A program made the position numbers and the translations under genes. Below the pieces are notes generated by a model that worked only from the letters and a program-made list of their open reading frames with translations, ran no database searches and was not told the origin of the DNA. From positions 340,797 through 404,796 of the forward strand of contig MKVB01000006.1 of NCBI GenBank assembly GCA_001899085.1: a DNA stretch of 64,000 nt. The letters run 5' to 3'. Positions 20,743 through 29,981 of the stretch are shown here, in pieces. Position 1 is the first letter of the stretch. Each line of letters opens with the position of its first letter. The DNA comes from Devosia sp. 66-14. GTDB taxonomy: Bacteria > Pseudomonadota > Alphaproteobacteria > Rhizobiales > Devosiaceae.

Positions 20743-23700
20743 TGATGAATTTCCTCGAACGCGTCCTGCGCATGCCGCGGGTCGTGTTGACGGTGATGGC
20801 GCTGCTGCTCCTCGCCGGTTTCAGCGCGTATGTGTCGTTGCCCAAGGAAAGCTTCCCGGCCATCGACATCCCGTATTTCTACGTGTCGACCAGCCAGACC
20901 GGCGTCTCGCCGCGTGACGCGGAGCGCCTCCTGGCCAAGCCGATCGAAGATCGCGTCAAGGATATTGACGGGCTGAAGAACTACACCTCGACCTCGTCGA
21001 CCGGCCATGCCTCGGTGTTCCTCGAGTTCGACGTCAACGCCGATGCCGACAAGGCGCTGGCCGATATCCGGGCCAAGCTCGACGGCGTCGCCGGCGATCT
21101 GCCGGATGATGCGACGGTGCCGTCGGTGACCGAAATCTCGTTCACCGACATGCCGTCGATCTCGGTGGCGCTGTATGGCGACGTGCCCGAGCGCACCCTG
21201 GTGCAGCGCGCCAAGGACCTCAAGGAAGAGCTCGAGGCCATCCCGACCGTGCAGAGCGTGAGCATTTCCGGCTCGCGCGACGAGATGCTGGCGGTGACCA
21301 TCGATATGAACCGGCTGGAGGCCTATAACCTCACCGCCGGGCAGTTGCTCGACGCGCTGGCCAAGAACAACATGGTGGTGCCGGGCGGTACGCTCGATAC
21401 CGGACAGGGTTCGTTCAACGTCGAAGTGCCGGGCCTGATCACCACGGCGCAGGACGTCTATTCGCTGCCGATCAAGGCGGACGGCGACAATGTCGTGACC
21501 TTCGGCGACGTGGCGACCGTCACGCGCACCTTCAAGGACGCGACCGAGTACGCGCATGTCAACGGCCAGCAGGCGATCACGCTGGGCGTGATCAAGAAGC
21601 TCGGCACCAACGTCATCGACATCTCCGACAAGGTCCGCTCGGTCACCACCGAGTTCACCAAGGACTGGCCGTCGGGGATCCAGCACAGCTTCCTTGTCGA
21701 CCAGGCAGATTCCACCAAGAACCTGTTCCGCTCGCTCGAAGCCGCCGTGCTGACCGCGGTGGCGCTGGTGATGGTCACCTGCGTCGCCACCCTGGGCGTG
21801 CGCCCTGCCCTGATGATCGGCACCTCGATCCCGATCTCGTTCATGATCGCGTTCCTCGTGGTGCAGATGCTCGGCATGACCATCAACATGATGATCATGT
21901 TCGGCCTGGTGCTGGCGGTGGGTGTGCTCGTCGACGATCCTATCGTGGTGGTGGAGTACGCCGAACGAAAGCTGCAGGAAGGCGTCTCCAAGAAGGAGGC
22001 GTTCATCCTCGCGGCGCGCAAGATGTTCGTGCCGGTGGTTTCGGCTACCTTCACGACGCTCGGCGCGTTCATCCCGCTGCTGTTCTGGCCGGGCATTATC
22101 GGCAAGTTCATGAGCTACCTGCCGATCATCGTGATCGTGGTGATGTGCGCCTCGCTGCTCTCGGCGCTGGTGTTCATGCCGGTGATCGGCGCGATCATCG
22201 CCTCGAGCCATGTCGACCCCAAGGCCAAGGAAGCCGCGGACGTCGTCATGTACCCCGACAAGTTCGACGTGAAAAAGGTGAAGGGCGCGACCGGCGTGTA
22301 CGTGCGCACCCTGCAGCACCTGGTGCGACATCCGATCCTGACGCTCCTGGCGGGCTTCACCGTCGTCGGCTTCATGTTCTATGCGTACATCGCCAATCCG
22401 ACCGGCATGGAGGCCTTCCCGGCTTCCGAAGCCGAGTTCGGCACGGTCAACGTGATCGCCCGCGGCAACTACTCGCCCATCGAAATCCGCAACATGCTGG
22501 TGGAGGTCGAGAACCAGATCCTGCAGGTGCAGGGCGTGCAGGACTCGATCATGACCTTCTCGGGCGGTGGCGGCGGGATGTCGAGCGGCGGTCCGCCGGA
22601 CACGATCGGACAGTTCAACCTGCAGCTGCAGCCGTGGAACGAGCGCGTCAAGGCCGAGGAGATCTTCCAGAACATCCGCGATCGGGTGAAGGACATCTCG
22701 GGCCTGCAGGTGCAGATCGCCGCGCAGGAGAACGGGCCGCCGGCCGGCAAGGCGATCAACCTGACGGTCGAGAGCTCCAACTATGCCGACCTGACGCCGG
22801 TGGTGACCAAGCTCCGCAACTATGTGGAGAACGACCTCGGCGATACCATCGACGTGGAAGATGGGCGTCCCTCCCCCGGCATCGACTGGGAAGTGACGAT
22901 CGATCGCGTGGCAGCTGCCAAGTACGGCATCGGCGTGCGCGAGCTCAGCCCCTACGTGCAGTTGGTGACCTCTGGCGTGAAGCTCGGCTCGTACCGGCCC
23001 GATGACGCGGACGACGAACTCGATATCCGCGTCCGCCTGCCGCTCGACGAGCGCAGCTTCGACAGCCTCGACTCGCTGCGGATCGTCACGGCCCAGGGTC
23101 TGGTGCCGGTGTCGAACTTCATCAAGCGCGAAGCCGTGCCGAAGGTTGCCAATATCAGCCGCAAGAACGGCCTCTACGTGATGAACGTGGCCGCCAACCT
23201 GACGCCGGGCGTGGCAACCGATGCCAAGGTCGCCCAGCTCAAGGAGTGGGTGGCCGGGCAAGGCTTCCCGTCGACCACCAAAGTGGCGTTCGGCGGTGCC
23301 GACGAGCAGATCGGCGATACCAATGCCTTCATCATGCAGGCACTGGCGGCTGCGCTGTTCATCATCTTCCTGGTGCTGCTGCTCGAATATAACAGCTTCT
23401 ACCAGGTGCTGGTGACGCTCTCGACCGTGGTGATGTCGCTGGCCGGCGTGATGCTGGGCATGACGATCACCGGGATGAGCTTCTCGGCGATCATGACCGG
23501 CCTCGGCATCGTGGCGCTGGCAGGTATCGTGGTGAAGAACGGCATCGTGCTGATCGACACCTACAACCACTACAACCGTGGTGACGGGGTGGAGCCGACC
23601 AAGGCAATGCTCATCACCGCGGCGCAGCGCGTGCGGCCGGTGCTGCTCACCGCAACGGTGACGGCGCTGGGCGTGATCCCGATGGCGGTGAACGTCGAGT

Positions 23701-24092
23701 TCGACTTCATCCGGCGCGAGATCGTCTGGGGCGGTCTTGCCGGTTCGTGGTTCACCCACCTGTCGGCCGCCCTGGTGTCCGGCCTGTTCGTGTCGACGGC
23801 GCTGACGCTGGTGATGGTTCCGGTGATGATCACTGCCCCGAGCGTGATCAAGAACGGCTGGATCGGCCGGCTGGTCGGCTCGATCTTCGTGGCGATCGGC
23901 AGTGCCATCGCCTGGCCGTTCCGGGCGATCTTCGGTGGCCGCAAGCACACCGCCGTCACTCCGGAAGGCGAGACGGTCGAGATCCCGGCCGACATCGACA
24001 GCTCGAAGCGGTTCATCAAGACCGAAGGTTCGGGCCTCGTCGAAACCGAGCAGGACGGCGTTACGGTGGTGAGCCGCCAGGCCGCCGAGTAG
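20742..24092 (+). CDS. RND efflux transporter permease
   Basis: 1116-residue inner-membrane proton-driven pump with 12 predicted membrane helices in two repeats and two large periplasmic loops. It starts RVLRMPRVVLTVMALLLLAG. Typical segments are KESFPAIDIPYFYVST, the RND motif D-D in GVLVDDPIVVVEYAERKLQEG (helix 4), and helix 10 IVVKNGIVLIDTYNHY. It is somewhat longer than usual because of a roughly 70-residue cytoplasmic C-terminal tail after WIGRLVGSIFVAIG. It is cotranscribed with the PadR regulator and adaptor and ends in a strong terminator. Substrate unknown. Confidence 0.93.
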   Translation: MMNFLERVLRMPRVVLTVMALLLLAGFSAYVSLPKESFPAIDIPYFYVSTSQTGVSPRDAERLLAKPIEDRVKDIDGLKNYTSTSSTGHASVFLEFDVNADADKALADIRAKLDGVAGDLPDDATVPSVTEISFTDMPSISVALYGDVPERTLVQRAKDLKEELEAIPTVQSVSISGSRDEMLAVTIDMNRLEAYNLTAGQLLDALAKNNMVVPGGTLDTGQGSFNVEVPGLITTAQDVYSLPIKADGDNVVTFGDVATVTRTFKDATEYAHVNGQQAITLGVIKKLGTNVIDISDKVRSVTTEFTKDWPSGIQHSFLVDQADSTKNLFRSLEAAVLTAVALVMVTCVATLGVRPALMIGTSIPISFMIAFLVVQMLGMTINMMIMFGLVLAVGVLVDDPIVVVEYAERKLQEGVSKKEAFILAARKMFVPVVSATFTTLGAFIPLLFWPGIIGKFMSYLPIIVIVVMCASLLSALVFMPVIGAIIASSHVDPKAKEAADVVMYPDKFDVKKVKGATGVYVRTLQHLVRHPILTLLAGFTVVGFMFYAYIANPTGMEAFPASEAEFGTVNVIARGNYSPIEIRNMLVEVENQILQVQGVQDSIMTFSGGGGGMSSGGPPDTIGQFNLQLQPWNERVKAEEIFQNIRDRVKDISGLQVQIAAQENGPPAGKAINLTVESSNYADLTPVVTKLRNYVENDLGDTIDVEDGRPSPGIDWEVTIDRVAAAKYGIGVRELSPYVQLVTSGVKLGSYRPDDADDELDIRVRLPLDERSFDSLDSLRIVTAQGLVPVSNFIKREAVPKVANISRKNGLYVMNVAANLTPGVATDAKVAQLKEWVAGQGFPSTTKVAFGGADEQIGDTNAFIMQALAAALFIIFLVLLLEYNSFYQVLVTLSTVVMSLAGVMLGMTITGMSFSAIMTGLGIVALAGIVVKNGIVLIDTYNHYNRGDGVEPTKAMLITAAQRVRPVLLTATVTALGVIPMAVNVEFDFIRREIVWGGLAGSWFTHLSAALVSGLFVSTALTLVMVPVMITAPSVIKNGWIGRLVGSIFVAIGSAIAWPFRAIFGGRKHTAVTPEGETVEIPADIDSSKRFIKTEGSGLVETEQDGVTVVSRQAAE

Positions 24093-24116
24093 GCCGACGA
24101 CAGACAATAAGCAATC

Positions 24117-24144
24117 AAAGGCCCGGAGCGATCCGGGCCTTTTT
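24117..24144 (+). terminator. Rho-independent terminator after the RND pump gene
   Basis: AAAGGCCCGGA and TCCGGGCCTTT form an 11-bp stem with a GCGA loop, followed by a T run. Confidence 0.9.
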
Positions 24145-24155
24145 GCTTGGCTGTC

Positions 24156-25166
24156 TCAACTCGTACCGCGTTGAGCGGCGGCGGCGCCGACACGCTTTCG
24201 ACGCAGGGCGGCGACCGCCGCTTGCCACACAACGCCGATTACCAGGGAGGCCGTGAAGGTGAGGATGATCACCAATGGCGAGTAGCGGGTCACGTGGTCG
24301 ACGATCAGGCCCAGGATCAGCAAATGGACGAGGTAGGCGGTGAAGGTGGCGCGGCCCAGCAGCGACCACCACGAACCGCGCAGCTCGAGACGCATGAACA
24401 GGATGGCGACGGCGGTGCCATAGCCAAGAGTGGCGAGCGAATAGTCATGGCCCATCGGGTAGCGGCCGACGACGAAGTAGCCCTCGACGACCTGCAGGGC
24501 AGCAAACAAGGCCGCGGCCGCCAGGACCGCAGGGATGGAGAGCGCCGCTACGCGATCGCGGTAACGCCGCAACAGCACCCCCACGACGAGAAAGATCGGG
24601 GCGAACAGCAGGCCATTCCGATCCAGCCAGAAGGGGAAGCTTTCCCCCGACAGCAGCCGCGCGTAGGAGCCCAGCGTGGTCCCAAGGACGAAGAGAAACA
24701 GCGCCAGGCCAAGCGTGAAGACCCAGCCGAAATACTTGCCCGAGGTTGCCACCAGCGCAGCGCCGACGACCAGTGCGGGAAGAAACCACAGATGGAAGGC
24801 GGGCTCGCCCGTCCAGGCGATAAAGACCAGACTGGCGGGCGACAGGTCGGGCTGGTAGCCCGGCTGGGTCACCATGCGCCAGACCATGGTAATGGCGACC
24901 CACAGCACGAACGGCACCAGCACCCGCCAGGCGAGCCGACGGGTGAGGCGAAGTGGCGACGCCAGTTCCTCGGCTTTCCAGAAATAGGCCGAGAGGATGA
25001 AGAAGACCGGGACGGCGAAACGGCTCAGTTCGTCGACAACGAAGCCGATCGGTTTCATACCGGCAAAGCCTCCTCCCGCGACGTGCAGGGAGACGATGCC
25101 GAGCAGACTCAAGACGCGCAGGGCATCGAGCGAGGCGTTGCGGGTGGGCGTGGTAGCGGTTGGCAT
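24156..25166 (-). CDS. Acyltransferase 3 family membrane protein
   Basis: 336 residues with about ten hydrophobic helices. It opens with NASLDALRVLSLLGIVSLHV, where the conserved R and H of the acyltransferase-3 domain sit in the first helix. It also has ELSRFAVPVFFILSAYFW, the F-F-x-L-S-x-F/Y motif, and WTGEPAFHLWFLPALV with the second His. Members O-acylate polysaccharides or sugars at the cytoplasmic membrane. It is a single gene facing the RND operon across the terminator at 24117-24144. The acceptor is not deducible. Confidence 0.82.
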   Translation of the reverse strand: MPTATTPTRNASLDALRVLSLLGIVSLHVAGGGFAGMKPIGFVVDELSRFAVPVFFILSAYFWKAEELASPLRLTRRLAWRVLVPFVLWVAITMVWRMVTQPGYQPDLSPASLVFIAWTGEPAFHLWFLPALVVGAALVATSGKYFGWVFTLGLALFLFVLGTTLGSYARLLSGESFPFWLDRNGLLFAPIFLVVGVLLRRYRDRVAALSIPAVLAAAALFAALQVVEGYFVVGRYPMGHDYSLATLGYGTAVAILFMRLELRGSWWSLLGRATFTAYLVHLLILGLIVDHVTRYSPLVIILTFTASLVIGVVWQAAVAALRRKRVGAAAAQRGTS

Positions 25167-25316
25167 GCAACTGTGATGGTCGGACGCAGAGGATTGGTCA
25201 AGGGCGGCCTACACCACGCCAGGGGCGTTGGCTTACCCCCACCCTGCCACGCGACCAGTCAAGGCTGGTCCAAGGCCTGCTTTCTCCGCCTCACAAACCG
25301 GAGCGAGAGACGCGAG

Positions 25317-25787
25317 TCACGCGCCGAACTCATGCACCAGCCAGTCGTCACCGTCGAACGGCGTCGGCGTGACGATCGGGTGGTAGACGGATAGCACTCT
25401 GCTCCAGAACGCCAGCGCCGGCTGGTTCGACTGCAGAACCGCCACATGCCAGGGTCCGGGGTGGCGGCCGAACGCCTGCCGAGCCGCCTCAGCGCCAAGG
25501 CCTCCGCGGCGATAGGAGCGAAGCACGAAGGACTCGGCCATGAACCAGCAATCGGCGCGTCCGGTGATCGGGCAACCGCGGATCACGAGGGCGAAGCCGG
25601 CAAGGTCTCCGTTCGCATGAAGCAGGTATGGATGCTGCCAGAAGCGATCGAGAAAGTCGTAAGCGTAGCGGCCATCGGGCTCGAGCGGCCACGGGTGCTC
25701 GGATGCCATGTCGTAGAGATAAAGCTGGATCAGCCGCTCGATGGTCGGGCGCTCGGAGTCGGTCGCCTTGCGGACCTCGAGCCCCAC
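25317..25787 (-). CDS. GNAT-family N-acetyltransferase
   Basis: 156 residues from GTG 25787, four bases after the stop of the ABC exporter gene and behind a GGAG Shine-Dalgarno. The open frame runs further upstream inside the exporter gene, but that extension is shadow sequence. The GNAT core reads LEVRKATDSERPTIERLIQL, AGFALVIRG (beta-4), then SYRRGGLGAEAARQAFGRH with the R/Q-x-x-G-x-G/A acetyl-CoA loop, and WHVAVLQSNQPALAFWSRVL. It probably belongs to the ArsR-exporter operon. Substrate unknown. Confidence 0.8.
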   Translation of the reverse strand: MGLEVRKATDSERPTIERLIQLYLYDMASEHPWPLEPDGRYAYDFLDRFWQHPYLLHANGDLAGFALVIRGCPITGRADCWFMAESFVLRSYRRGGLGAEAARQAFGRHPGPWHVAVLQSNQPALAFWSRVLSVYHPIVTPTPFDGDDWLVHEFGA

Positions 25788-25791
25788 CGCC

Positions 25792-27690
25792 CTACTCCGC
25801 TGCCGGCAGGCCGCGTTTGACGAAGCCTTCGGGGTCGTTGGCGACGCGCTGCATGCGCTCCTCGGCTTCGCTCGCCTCGCGCTGGCGGCTCCACATCTGG
25901 GCGTAGAGCCCCTGCTTGGCCAGCAGGCGATGGTGGGTACCGCGCTCGGCGATCTGGCCGTCGCGCAAGACGATGATCTCGTCGGCATTGACGACGGTCG
26001 AGAGCCGGTGAGCGATGACCAGGGTGGTGCGGTTGGCCGAGACCACGTCGAGGGCAGACTTGATGTCTTCCTCGGTCTTGCTATCGAGCGCCGAGGTCGC
26101 CTCGTCGAGGATCAGGATCGGAGGTCCCTTCAGGATGGTGCGGGCGATGGCGACGCGCTGCTTCTCGCCGCCCGACAGCTTGAGGCCACGCTCGCCGACC
26201 GGAGTGTCGTAGCCCTTGGGCAGGCTCTCGATGAAATGGCCGATCTGAGCCAGTTCCGCCGCCTTCCTGACCTCCGCATCTGAGGCATCGGGGCGGCCGT
26301 AGCGGATGTTGTAGGCGATGGTGTCGTTGAACAGCACGGTATCCTGCGGCACCATGCCGATGGCCGCGCGCAGGCTTTCCTGCGTGACGTCGCGCAGGTC
26401 CTGACCGTCGATGGTGATCTTGCCCTCGATGACATCGTAGAAGCGGTACAGCAGCCGCGAGATCGTGGACTTTCCGGCACCCGAGGGGCCAACGACGGCG
26501 ATGGTCTTGCCAGCCGGGACCTCGAAGCAGATGCCCTTCAGGATCGGGCGATCGGCGTCGTAGTGAAACTTCACATCCTCGAACTTCACCACCGGGCCGG
26601 TGACATCCAGCGGCTTGGCGTTGGGCTTGTTCTGGATCTCGGGAGCGCGGTCGAGCAGCTTGAACATCTCTTCGATGTCGGTGAGGCCCTGGCGGATTTC
26701 GCGATAGACGAAGCCGATGAAATTGAGCGGCCGGTAGATCTGCATCAGGAAGGTGTTGAGCAGCACGAAATCGCCCAGCGTCAGCGTGCGATTCATCACC
26801 CCGAGCACTGCCATGATCAGGATGATCACCGTACCGGCATAGAAGATCAGTGCCTGGCCGAAATTGAGGAAGCCGAGCGAGGTCCAGATACGGACGGCAG
26901 ACCGTTCATATTTCTCCATCGAGGCATCGAAGCGCTGGGCCTCCATCTTCTCGTTGGCGAAATATTTCACCGTCTCGAAGTTGAGCAGGCTGTCGATGGC
27001 CTTGCCGTTGGCATCGGTGTCGCTGTCGTTCATGTCGCGACGGATGGCGATGCGCCAGTTCGAGGCCTTGATGGTGAACCACAGATAGAGCCAGACGGTC
27101 ACCACCAGAACGCTCAGATAGCTGACGCCGAACATGACGATGAAGATGACGCCGGTGATGACGAACTCGACCAGCGTCGGGGCGGTGTTGAGCATCGTGA
27201 AGCGAACGATGGTCTCGATGCCCTTGGTGCCGCGCTCGATGACCCGGCTGAGGCCGCCGGTGCGGCGGGCAAGGTGGAAGCGCAGCGACAGCTTGTGCAG
27301 GTGCTCGAAGGTCTGGAGCGCAAGCTTGCGCACCGCGTGCTGGCCGACCGAGGCGAACAATACATCGCGTAGTTGCTGGAAGCCGGCATCGATGATGTTG
27401 CCGACGCCGAACGCGACGACGAGCACGATCGGGACGGCGAGGCCGAGGATCAGGGCGCTATCGGGCGTGCTGCCGTCGAGGCTGTCGATGATCCACTTGT
27501 AGACGAAGGGGATCAGCGTGGTCGCGACCTTCGACACCAGCAGGGCGCCGATGGCGAGGATGACGCGCCACTTCAGGTCGGGTCGCCCCTCGGGCCACAT
27601 ATAGCCCCAGAGGTTTCGAACAGTGGCAAGCAGGCCACCCTCCTCCGCGCTGACGGTGGGGCGCTTGGGTGCCGCATCGGCGGAAGACAT
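25792..27690 (-). CDS. ATM1/HMT1-type ABC exporter (fused permease-ATPase)
   Basis: 632 residues from ATG 27690, which overlaps the arsR stop (ATGA). The N-terminal six-helix exporter domain (about residues 35-340) carries VRKLALQTFEHLHKLSLRFH and RTGGLSRVIERGTKGIETI. The ATPase domain has Walker A GPSGAGKST, the LSGGEKQR signature, Walker B ILILDEATSALD and the H-switch IAHRLSTV. These are hallmarks of the ATM1 group, exporting glutathione or sulfur-containing conjugates and, in bacteria, conferring metal tolerance. Pairing with a cysteine-rich ArsR regulator supports metal or thiol stress. The mitochondrial-type iron-sulfur export role is an alternative. Confidence 0.88.
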   Translation of the reverse strand: MSSADAAPKRPTVSAEEGGLLATVRNLWGYMWPEGRPDLKWRVILAIGALLVSKVATTLIPFVYKWIIDSLDGSTPDSALILGLAVPIVLVVAFGVGNIIDAGFQQLRDVLFASVGQHAVRKLALQTFEHLHKLSLRFHLARRTGGLSRVIERGTKGIETIVRFTMLNTAPTLVEFVITGVIFIVMFGVSYLSVLVVTVWLYLWFTIKASNWRIAIRRDMNDSDTDANGKAIDSLLNFETVKYFANEKMEAQRFDASMEKYERSAVRIWTSLGFLNFGQALIFYAGTVIILIMAVLGVMNRTLTLGDFVLLNTFLMQIYRPLNFIGFVYREIRQGLTDIEEMFKLLDRAPEIQNKPNAKPLDVTGPVVKFEDVKFHYDADRPILKGICFEVPAGKTIAVVGPSGAGKSTISRLLYRFYDVIEGKITIDGQDLRDVTQESLRAAIGMVPQDTVLFNDTIAYNIRYGRPDASDAEVRKAAELAQIGHFIESLPKGYDTPVGERGLKLSGGEKQRVAIARTILKGPPILILDEATSALDSKTEEDIKSALDVVSANRTTLVIAHRLSTVVNADEIIVLRDGQIAERGTHHRLLAKQGLYAQMWSRQREASEAEERMQRVANDPEGFVKRGLPAAE

Positions 27691-28016
27691 CAGGCGAGCT
27701 CTTTGACCGGGTGATCGGTGAGGCCGGTGAACAATCCGCTGCAGGCGATGCCGAAATCGGCCAGGCGATCGGCGCGCAACGAGTAGCAGTTGCGCGTGCC
27801 CTTGGGGTGACGCTCGACCAGCCCCGCGTCGAGCAGCACCTTGATGTGCTGGCTGACGGTGGACTGAGCCAGCGACAGGTTCTGCGTGACATCGGTGCAG
27901 CAGCAATCGCCCGCACGCTGGGCGGCGAGAATGCGCAGGATGTTGAGCCGGACAGGGTGTCCGAGGGCCCGCATCACATTGGCGATGTCGTCGTCGTGCA
28001 TCGGGTTCATCGTCAT
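27690..28016 (-). CDS. ArsR/SmtB-family transcriptional regulator with CCC motif
   Basis: 108 residues with a winged helix: ALGHPVRLNILRILAAQR, then GDCCCTDVTQNLSLAQSTVS, where the recognition helix LAQSTVSQHIKVLLDAGLV follows. Three consecutive cysteines at about residues 38-40 in the alpha-3 region sit where ArsR and CadC bind arsenite or cadmium. A further C is in IACSGLF. It is first in the operon with the ATM1-type exporter and a GNAT protein, and its stop overlaps the exporter start. It is probably a metal- or thiol-responsive repressor of the operon. No clear Shine-Dalgarno; a second ATG at 28010 is possible. Confidence 0.85.
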   Translation of the reverse strand: MTMNPMHDDDIANVMRALGHPVRLNILRILAAQRAGDCCCTDVTQNLSLAQSTVSQHIKVLLDAGLVERHPKGTRNCYSLRADRLADFGIACSGLFTGLTDHPVKELA

Positions 28017-28126
28017 TCAGCGATAAAAGATCGGCCTCGCCAAGGCAAGGCGAAACCACCTGCCTGACTGGGCAGTTGAACCGGAATCGCGGCGGAACCC
28101 TGTCAGGGATTGCGGGGGCAAGCGGC

Positions 28127-29932
28127 TCAGTCGTCGGTCACCAGCGGCAGGTCGAAAATCTGGCCGGGAAAGATGCGCGAAGGACGCCGGATCAGCTCGC
28201 GATTGGCGTGAAAGATCGTCCGGTAGTGGATGCCGTGACCATAGTAGCGACGGGCGATGCTCCAGAGCGTATCGCCGCGCCGGATGATGGCCTTGCCGAT
28301 ATTGTAGCGGCCTTCGTCAGGGTCGCCGAAAGGCAGCAGCCGCAGAATGGTGACCGGTTGGCCTGGCTTGGCCACCGTCGAAGTGAACCGGGCCACCAAT
28401 GCGGGCTCCTGCGGCGCCGGAAGGGTGAGCGTCGATGCGCCATCGTCGTCGTCCTCTGCCGGTGGCAGGGTGGTCGGCTGCAAGCTGGAGGGGCCGAGGA
28501 TCTGGACGGATGCCGACTCGCCCCGCGGCAGCACGCCGGCCAAAGGCGGCTGCGGCTGCGGCTGCGGCTGCGGCTGCGGCTGCGGAGCGACATCGGCGAG
28601 TTCGGGCTCCCGCAGCAGCTCGGGCTCGTCGCTCCCGGGTTCATCCCCAAACACCGGTTGATCGGCCGGCTCCGCCCGCGGAATGGGCGCAATGGCAGGC
28701 TGGTTCGCGGCAACTGCCGAACTGTCGGACGGGTCCGCGATCGACGGCTGGATCGGCGCGAGCGGTGGCGCCGGTGAGGTGGCATGCGGATTCGGTAGCG
28801 GCGCAGGAGCGACGCCGCTGCCGAGGTCCGGGGTTTGCTCAGGGCGCTCGTCAGGTGGCGCTCCACCATCGGGCAGCTCGATCTCGACCGTGATGGCAGC
28901 AACGCCCAGCAGCTTGCCGGTGTCCGGTTCGATGGCCTCGACGCGCAACTCCCGGCGAGGAGTGTCGAGCAGGTTGCTGCCCTCGACAAGCCACCTGCCC
29001 TCTTCCACCGGGCTTTCGCCGATCAGCTGGCCATCGGCGTAGAGGCGCATCAGGGCGCCGGCGGGCCCGGACCCGGAAACGTAACTGCTGCCCCCATCGA
29101 GCTCGATGGCGTCGATGGTGGGGGCCAGGACGACCGGTGCGGCGATAGCTGGCGCCGGCGGCTCGGCGGTGGCCGGTTCGGCATTGGCCAGCACCAGCGG
29201 CGGCGCCGGCAAGGCGCTGTCCTGGGGCGCGACGGGCTCGGCGGCGGCCGGGGGAAGGTCCGGCTCGGGGGCCTTTACCGGTTCAGCCTTTGCCGGTTCG
29301 ACCGACGCTGCGGCTGCAGCGGCCGTCACATCGCGAGCCCAAGACTGCTCTGCCTGCTTGGCCTGCTCGAGGCCATCCTCGGCCAGCGGCGGGGCGGTCC
29401 AGGTCAACGCAGAGTCACCGACCGACGAGAGCTGGGGCTCGGCCGCCCGAGACTCGGCCACGGGCGCCGTGGCCACTTCAGGTGCAGCAGGTGCCGGCGG
29501 CCCCGGGATGAACGGCTCGGCATCGGTGGGAAGCGGCCGCTCCGGTGCGGGCGCCGGCGCTGCTTCGATCATGGCCGTGGACTCCGCCACCGGCTCCGAA
29601 TCCGGGGCGCTCTCCGGCGGCGTTTCCGGCGAAACCATCGACGGCGCTTCCAGCGGTCCGCCTGATGCGGTGGGAGATTCGGCCGGGGCAATCACGCCGG
29701 CCGGCGGCGCGGCAAGGTCCTGGGGCGTTGCCTCGGCGAGCTGCCCCGGGCTTCGGCCCGGCAGGTCGAACTTGCGTTCGGCCATGTCGCGGAGACAACT
29801 GACCACGCCGCGCGGATCGGCCGAGCAGGCATTGACGGCGGGCAGGCCGATGATGCCGAGCACAACAGCCAGCGTCACCCCGGCGGCACCAAGGGCGAGC
29901 AGCAAAGTACGGCGGTCGTCGGTCCGGCTCAG
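28127..29932 (-). CDS. LysM domain protein with long Pro/Ala-rich region
   Basis: About 601 residues. An N-terminal membrane anchor LLLALGAAGVTLAVVLGIIG is followed by a long low-complexity P/A/E-rich part (about 60-500), including a (PQ)6 run, an Ig-like segment around SYVSGSGPAGALMRLYADGQ, and a C-terminal LysM domain (AIIRRGDTLWSIARRYYGHG). It should bind peptidoglycan from the inner membrane. The first conventional start in frame is TTG 29905. CTG 29932 has a perfect GGAGG five bases upstream and gives the basic N-terminus (M)SRTDDRRT expected before a membrane helix, so I chose it. The function of the middle region is unknown. Confidence 0.75.
   Translation of the reverse strand: MSRTDDRRTLLLALGAAGVTLAVVLGIIGLPAVNACSADPRGVVSCLRDMAERKFDLPGRSPGQLAEATPQDLAAPPAGVIAPAESPTASGGPLEAPSMVSPETPPESAPDSEPVAESTAMIEAAPAPAPERPLPTDAEPFIPGPPAPAAPEVATAPVAESRAAEPQLSSVGDSALTWTAPPLAEDGLEQAKQAEQSWARDVTAAAAAASVEPAKAEPVKAPEPDLPPAAAEPVAPQDSALPAPPLVLANAEPATAEPPAPAIAAPVVLAPTIDAIELDGGSSYVSGSGPAGALMRLYADGQLIGESPVEEGRWLVEGSNLLDTPRRELRVEAIEPDTGKLLGVAAITVEIELPDGGAPPDERPEQTPDLGSGVAPAPLPNPHATSPAPPLAPIQPSIADPSDSSAVAANQPAIAPIPRAEPADQPVFGDEPGSDEPELLREPELADVAPQPQPQPQPQPQPPLAGVLPRGESASVQILGPSSLQPTTLPPAEDDDDGASTLTLPAPQEPALVARFTSTVAKPGQPVTILRLLPFGDPDEGRYNIGKAIIRRGDTLWSIARRYYGHGIHYRTIFHANRELIRRPSRIFPGQIFDLPLVTDD
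28548..28583. repeat. Six tandem GGCTGC hexamers inside the LysM gene
   Basis: Uninterrupted (GGCTGC)6 on the plus strand encodes the PQ dipeptide repeat on the minus strand. Copy changes of one unit keep the frame, so length polymorphism would be tolerated. Confidence 0.9.
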
Positions 29933-29981
29933 CGGGGCCTCCGGAAGAACGTGGGCACCCTGCCCCTACCGCTCCGGCGTC

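Noticed and set aside
20664-24107. Very long minus-strand open frame opposite the RND pump
   Set aside because: His/Arg/Asp-rich shadow with no domain; the plus strand encodes a full RND transporter with correct motifs and start/stop coupling.
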